From positions 186,001-250,000 of the forward strand of contig NZ_CP102602.1 of NCBI RefSeq assembly GCF_024707485.1: a stretch of 64,000 nt of DNA, written 5' to 3'. This document shows positions 59,971-64,000 of this stretch, piece by piece. The notes under the pieces were generated by a model. It did not search any database. It was not told where the DNA came from and saw only the letters and a program-made list of their open reading frames with translations. This DNA comes from Thermococcus thermotolerans. GTDB lineage: Archaea > Methanobacteriota_B > Thermococci > Thermococcales > Thermococcaceae. How positions within the stretch are numbered: position 1 is the stretch's first letter; each line of letters starts with the position of its first letter. The position numbers and the translations under genes are program-made.

Positions 59971-59978
59971 TTTATAAA
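59971..59978 (-). promoter_or_regulatory. TATA box for a leaderless lhr transcript
   Basis: TTTATAAA is centred about 26 bases upstream of the lhr ATG and there is no ribosome-binding site between, so the transcript should start at or next to the ATG. It lies in the end of the alcohol dehydrogenase gene region, directly beyond its stop at 59979-59981. Confidence 0.55.
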
Positions 59979-61115
59979 TCACTCCCCGTAGAGGGCCTTC
60001 AAATAGAGCTCTCTTATCTCCTCGGGTTTTGGCTCGACGGGGTTGAATGCCACAAGCCCGTCGCGGTAGGCCTTCTTGGCCATCTCCTCGACCCTCTCGG
60101 TGAAAGTCTCCTCATCGACCAGCTCGCCCAGTTTTGGAACGCCGAGCATCTCGTTGAGCTCCCTCACTACCTCGACCAGGTCCTTCGCGGTCTGGAAGCC
60201 AAGCTCCCTCGCTATCTCAGCGTAGCGCCTCCTCGCATAGTCGCTTTTGCTCGCGTTGAACTCCATCACATAGGGGAGGAATATCGCGTTGAGTAGGCCG
60301 TGAGGGCCAATCCATGCCGCTTTGTGGCTCATCGCGTGGCAGAGGCCAAGGCGTGCGTTAAGGAAAGCTATTCCAGCCATTGTTGCCGCGTAGTGTACCC
60401 TTGCCCTCGCCTCCTCGTCGCCCCTAACCGACAGCGGAAGCCACCTGTAAACGGTCTTTATCGCCTTAATTGCCATGGCGTCGCTGAAGGGATTGGCAAC
60501 CTTCGTCGTGTAGGCCTCTATCCCGTGGACGAGGACGTCAAGGCCGGAATTCCTTGCGACTTCAGGGGGCATCGTCCTCGGCAACCTGGGATCGAGTATG
60601 GCAACGTCGGGCGCTATCTCGGGAGTGACTATGTTGTATTTGACGCCGCCCTTTTTCAGCACGCTCGCCCCCGAAACCTCACTACCGGCTCCGCTCGTCG
60701 AGGGTATCGCTATTAACCTCGTCCTCAGCTTGGGAACCGGCTTTGGCTTCGAAAACCTGTCTATGAAGGCAATCTCCTCGAAGTTCAGCCCGGGGGCATC
60801 GTAGAAGACCTTAAGGGCTTTTGTCGTGTCGATGACACTGCCTCCCCCCATGGCCACTAGAAGGTCGGGCTCAAACTCCCTCACCTTCGGCAGGAACTCC
60901 TCTATGACCTCAACGCTCGGCTCCGCCGGGAGGCCGGCTATCGAGAAGACCTCTGCACCGGCCTCCTTCACGTAGTCCTCGGCCTCGCTCAGGAAGCCGT
61001 GCCTCTTCATTGAACGGGAAGCCAAGATAAGAACGCGTTCGTGCCCCCTTACCTCCTTAGAGAGCCTTCTAAGGGAGCCCTCTCCCTCGATGAGTCTCGT
61101 CTTCAGCCAGAACAT
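59979..61115 (-). CDS. Iron-containing alcohol dehydrogenase
   Basis: About 378 residues from ATG 61115 (GGTGGAT upstream). N-terminal NAD(P)-binding part with LLVAMGGGSVIDTTKAL and IPSTSGAGSEVSGASVL; C-terminal helical part with metal ligands in PEVARNSGLDVLVHGIEAYTT (Asp, His), LGLCHAMSHKAAWIGPHGLLNAIFLPYV (two His). Interconverts alcohols and aldehydes, probably with NADP, as other group III enzymes of Thermococcus do. It stands alone upstream of lhr on the same strand. Confidence 0.93.
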   Translation of the reverse strand: MFWLKTRLIEGEGSLRRLSKEVRGHERVLILASRSMKRHGFLSEAEDYVKEAGAEVFSIAGLPAEPSVEVIEEFLPKVREFEPDLLVAMGGGSVIDTTKALKVFYDAPGLNFEEIAFIDRFSKPKPVPKLRTRLIAIPSTSGAGSEVSGASVLKKGGVKYNIVTPEIAPDVAILDPRLPRTMPPEVARNSGLDVLVHGIEAYTTKVANPFSDAMAIKAIKTVYRWLPLSVRGDEEARARVHYAATMAGIAFLNARLGLCHAMSHKAAWIGPHGLLNAIFLPYVMEFNASKSDYARRRYAEIARELGFQTAKDLVEVVRELNEMLGVPKLGELVDEETFTERVEEMAKKAYRDGLVAFNPVEPKPEEIRELYLKALYGE

Positions 61116-61233
61116 ATCCACCACCGGTAAATGTTGGGTGGCTGAGCTTTTAACGTTCTCGGGGGATTTAACCACCGGTTTAAAACCTTCCGATTAAGAA
61201 ACCCTTTAATCCGGGGGCTCAATTTAGCAGACG

Positions 61234-61509
61234 ATGCTTGTTAAAGGTAAGATAATTGCAGAAAACGGCACGTTCCCCTTTGAAGTGCTGAAAACTGGCA
61301 GGGGGATATCGCTCCGGGTTGAGCTTTCCGAAGAACCTTTTGAGTATTCCACTGACTGCAGCTGCCTTGAGCCCCTTGAGCTTCTCGGCCTCCTGCTGCC
61401 GGCCATAGAGGAGGAAATCGGAGAGATAAAGGGAGTCTTCGTGGAAGAGGTTGTTGAGGAGAAGAGTTCTCCTTTGGAACGGCTCAAGAGAATACTCCGA
61501 GGAAAATGA
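61234..61509 (+). CDS. Small uncharacterised protein
   Basis: 91 residues. A beta-rich N-terminal half (KGKIIAENGTFPFEVLKTGRGISLRVEL) and an acidic helical end (IEEEIGEIKGVFVEEVVEEKSSPLERLKRILRGK). Codon use resembles the neighbouring chromosomal genes rather than the AT-rich end. No family recognised. TATA-like CCTTTAATC about 28 bases upstream and no ribosome-binding site suggest a leaderless transcript. Confidence 0.65.
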   Translation: MLVKGKIIAENGTFPFEVLKTGRGISLRVELSEEPFEYSTDCSCLEPLELLGLLLPAIEEEIGEIKGVFVEEVVEEKSSPLERLKRILRGK

Positions 61510-61555
61510 GGAAAACGTTTTATTGGATGATGATCCAACATTAAACGGTGATGCT

Positions 61556-61870
61556 ATGTCCCTCTCAGCGAGACGCGTTCAGCTCATGATAACCTATCCC
61601 CATCTCAAAAGATTCCTCAAAAAAGCTCCCTCTATTGAAGAGGTTAGGAACTCCTAAAGCACGTTAAGGGTGAGCTGAGCGAGGAAGTCATAAGGGAGAG
61701 GGAGGAGAAGTGGAGGTAGCATTTTTTGACACCAGTGCACTTGTGAAACATTACCACATTGAAATGAGTAGCTCCACTGTCAATGAGCCATGGAAAATTA
61801 CGTCGTTGCAATCTCTGAGCTGGCCATACTTGAGATGACATCAGCGCTGAAATCGAGTTGCTAGCTAAAT
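61556..61870 (+). pseudogene. Decayed vapBC toxin-antitoxin pair
   Basis: The antitoxin piece MSLSARRVQLM to IEEVRNS (stop 61655) continues one frame over as LLKHVKGELSEEVIREREEKWR (stop 61719), showing a one-base lesion near 61650. The toxin starts at GTG 61710 with VEVAFFDTSALVKHYHIE, the first PIN motif with its Asp. After a frame change near 61790 it continues as ENYVVAISELAILEMTSALKS, the second PIN element, before stopping near 61861. A faint continuation may reach 61960. Both genes are dead in this sequence. Confidence 0.75.
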
Positions 61871-62057
61871 GGAAACGCGCTCGTGGGATTATTATTCGGC
61901 ATTCCTTTTAAAATCACAAGCTTAGAGTACTCAAAGGGTTTTTATCTAAAATGGATGATGGGTAGCAAAACTATGCCAAACTCAAGCGGAACTTATCAAA
62001 CTTTCAAAAAAACTTTTTTAATAAGATCATTGTTAGAAACGTAAACAGGTGGGTGGA

Positions 62058-63760
62058 ATGGATTGGGTCAAGATTCAAGAGAAGTTACGAGTCCTGTTCT
62101 CTAGCGAAGATACGGTTGATAAGATAGTTCAGAACCCCTGTTTTCCAAATGAAAAATGCCTAAAGTACCGGATTGAAATAGACTGGCTTGCCCATCAATC
62201 CCCTCACTAGTAAAGGCTTTATTCACTGATCCAGTCCGCTTTGAAGAAGCAGTCTTCTCAGCACTATCATCTAATGATTATCGAACCGACATTCCATTCG
62301 AGTTTTACCTATATAACGGCCCCACTTACATTGGCCCTGAAGATATACTCCACCCTTCAGACCTGCGCAAGCTAAAAACACCAAATGTGGTGAGATTATT
62401 CGCTAGAATCTCAGCCGTAAGATACTCAGGAGACGCTTTAATCTACGTCGCCGGATTTAAATGCTATGACTGTGGAAACGTAATGTTCAGGTACTACACT
62501 CCCGGAAGTCCATTGCCGGAACCGAAACAATGCGATGCTTGTGGAGGCAGGCATAATATTAAGTTAGAACCATCCATATCCCAAATATTTGATTTCCACG
62601 AGTTTGAAGTTACCATAAAAGATCCAATAACAGGTGAACAGGTTCAACTCCCCGTGATATTCATATTTGACGACGAGACTCCAAGCAAAAATTTGCCTCA
62701 TCTTGGGGAGGATGTCCAGATTATTGGGATCCTGCGGTACAGTCATTACACCAAAGAGAAGGCAGTACCACTAATTGAAGCATTTAATGTGGAGAAATTA
62801 TCTCCTAAACCCATTCGCCTTCAAGATGAAGTTAAAAAAAGTGAAGGAGAATGGAATACCCTCAGAAAATCTCTACAAGATGTCTCCTATGATGTGCTCG
62901 CTAATTACCTGCTTCCTGGTAAGATCCCAACTGAGGAGAAATTACTCCTTCTTGGATTGATGCTAGCACCTTTTAAAGAGGAATATGGACTGAGTGAGTC
63001 CCCAAGTGCATTGTTCGTAAGATGTGGAGAAGTCCCCCATGCATCTCGCTTGTTCCAGTCTGCATGGAACTACGAAAAGCTGGCCCCTTGGCTTGTGGGA
63101 TACTACAATGCACTCGTTAGAGATGGGCCATTGTTATTAACCAAGGGTAAAGAATTCTCCCCAATTTTCGGGGACAACAAGCCCACTTTAAGAGCTGAGG
63201 AGATGCTTCTTTACAAGTGGGGAACTTTGTTGATTGACCATGGGGAGACCCTTTCCAAGAGGGAATTAAGCAGAATTGCACATTGGATTAGTGAGGGAGA
63301 GATTTATGAAGAACTTGGGAGATGGGTAAGATATCGGATTTCAGGTGGGACAAGGGTTGCGATGAGTATTAAGTTGAAGAATAGTGTTAAAGATCCAAGA
63401 AAAGCTTTGAACCGGGTCTTTGGTTATCCTGATCACGCGAAGTTCTGGTTTGTTTATTTCGAGAATAATGATCCTCTAAGAGAAGAATATAATATTCATC
63501 TCCCAATCCTTCCAGATCAATATGAGATTATGTACTTTGCCGCTTTACATTCGTTGGAGGTAGATGTGGATAGAGAGCGTTTCAGAGAGTTCATGAGTTG
63601 GTTTGTGGATAATCGTGAGAGTGCTACTCAATGGGGTGGTTTTAGATTGATGAATGGACTGTATCAGTTGGCTAAAGGCCTTGCAGCGTTAAAGTTCAAG
63701 AGAGTTGCCGATGAAGAAGTATTTGAAGTTCTAAGACGTATTAGTATGCACTTAGTTTGA
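62058..63760 (+). pseudogene. Degenerate MCM-helicase-like gene with an N-terminal frameshift
   Basis: ATG 62058 behind AGGTGGGTGG opens a frame to TAG 62208 (ending YRIEIDWLA). The next frame supplies PSIPSLVKALFTDPVRFEEAVFSAL; together they read like the start of MCM (ID..L...P.L...L..P...E.A). From 62387 a frame of 457 residues continues with the MCM OB fold and zinc site (CYDCGNVMF, CDACGG, FHEFEVTIKDP, GEDVQIIGILRY). The ATPase part aligns in layout only: Walker A is RCGEVPHAS instead of GDPGxAKS, and Walker B is LIDHGETL instead of IDEFDKM. Strongly AT-rich. It may be a decayed gene of an integrated element; the 457-residue part could still be expressed. Confidence 0.7.
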
Positions 63761-64000
63761 GCAAGCAACTCTCATCTTGGAATCTAAGCCCTGCAAGAAG
63801 CCTTTGGCAGGACTTCACCTGAGTGCTCGCTTGGTTAATTATGTCTCAACTCTAAAGCTGACTGACATTATATTGAGTACTGAAGAGCAGACTCGGGAAA
63901 TTAGAGTGTTTCATAAGGAGAAGTTGTTGGAAAAGGACTCACTCTTTCCTAAACAACCTCTTCAAATTCCTCTCGAAGGGCGGGTAAATAACGCCCATGT
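63756..64000 (+). CDS. Open frame running off the right edge
   Basis: After TAG 63753-63755 this frame stays open to the window end (81 codons) and has protein-like text (PLAGLHLSARLVNYVSTLKLTDIILSTEEQ). No ATG or GTG is present; TTG 63777 is the only early start, without a good ribosome-binding site. It may be the body of a gene whose start is frameshifted, or part of the decayed element. Family not recognised. Confidence 0.4.

Overview
The window looks like a chromosome segment of a Thermococcales archaeon, most likely Thermococcus. Evidence: TATA/BRE-type promoters, ribosome-binding sites of the GGTGA/GGAGGTG type, a CGP-CTERM sorting tail on a solute-binding protein, a TmcA tRNA acetyltransferase, archaeal ribosomal proteins L7Ae/S28e/L24e, aIF5B, an archaellum operon and an AsnRS of the archaeal type. 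Genes are closely packed. A few stretches are visibly richer in A+T and look acquired or decaying: about 7.6-8.8 kb, 16.1-16.6 kb, 33.5-35.3 kb, 41.4-42.1 kb, 55.0-55.8 kb and 61.5-64 kb.

Layout. 0-3 kb: a biotin uptake and utilisation cluster (EcfT, EcfA, BirA with an HTH domain, divergent BioY) around an inverted repeat resembling a BirA operator. 3-8.7 kb: a secreted protein, a diverged MobA-like protein, a VapBC pair beside a decayed HEPN-like fragment, an S9 peptidase, and an AT-rich pair made of a secreted Cys-rich protein and a small membrane protein. 8.8-16.1 kb: tmcA, two tandem NYN-domain paralogues (the first has lost acidic residues), a Na+/Ca2+ exchanger, an orphan thiamine-type binding protein, tRNA-Arg(TCT) and asnS. 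16.5-27.1 kb: the archaellum locus (EarA-like regulator, methyltransferase, flaB-C-D-F-G-H-I-J and a large membrane-anchored surface protein), with TACATA motifs upstream of the only archaellin gene. 27.1-32.7 kb: an amidohydrolase deaminase, an NfeD/stomatin pair, a PAPS-reductase-like ferredoxin fusion and a membrane-anchored winged-helix protein. 32.8-35.3 kb: a shattered AAA ATPase gene and an AT-rich secreted protein.

35.4-40.4 kb holds translation genes (zinc protein, L7Ae, S28e, L24e, Ndk, aIF5B without intein), then a second VapBC pair whose antitoxin is only 56 residues. 41-43.6 kb: two unknown genes beside a DUF234-type AAA ATPase. 43.7-53.7 kb: mostly metabolic and housekeeping enzymes (rRNA/tRNA uracil methyltransferase, aminotransferase, glyoxylate reductase, DUF72, DHPS-like protein, DapA-family aldolase, TatD, a ferritin-like/DUF835 fusion, DUF504, MBL hydrolase). 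53.8-61.5 kb: an M20 peptidase, a hairpin-rich spacer, an unknown gene split at a run of seven A, another AAA ATPase, an Lhr helicase and an iron alcohol dehydrogenase. 61.5-64 kb: a decaying AT-rich end with a broken vapBC pair and an MCM-like gene whose ATPase motifs are gone.

Most notable candidates: (1) the Cys-rich secreted protein with a coupled small membrane protein, which could be an archaeal bacteriocin and immunity pair; (2) the MCM homologue with degenerate Walker motifs; (3) the regulatory architecture of the archaellum locus (a 19-bp palindrome at the regulator start, TACATA boxes at flaB); (4) the BirA-type operator; (5) the NYN pair with one inactive-looking copy; (6) structured RNA candidates near 53.8 and 55.0 kb. 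All functional calls come from reading motifs by eye; no database search was run.
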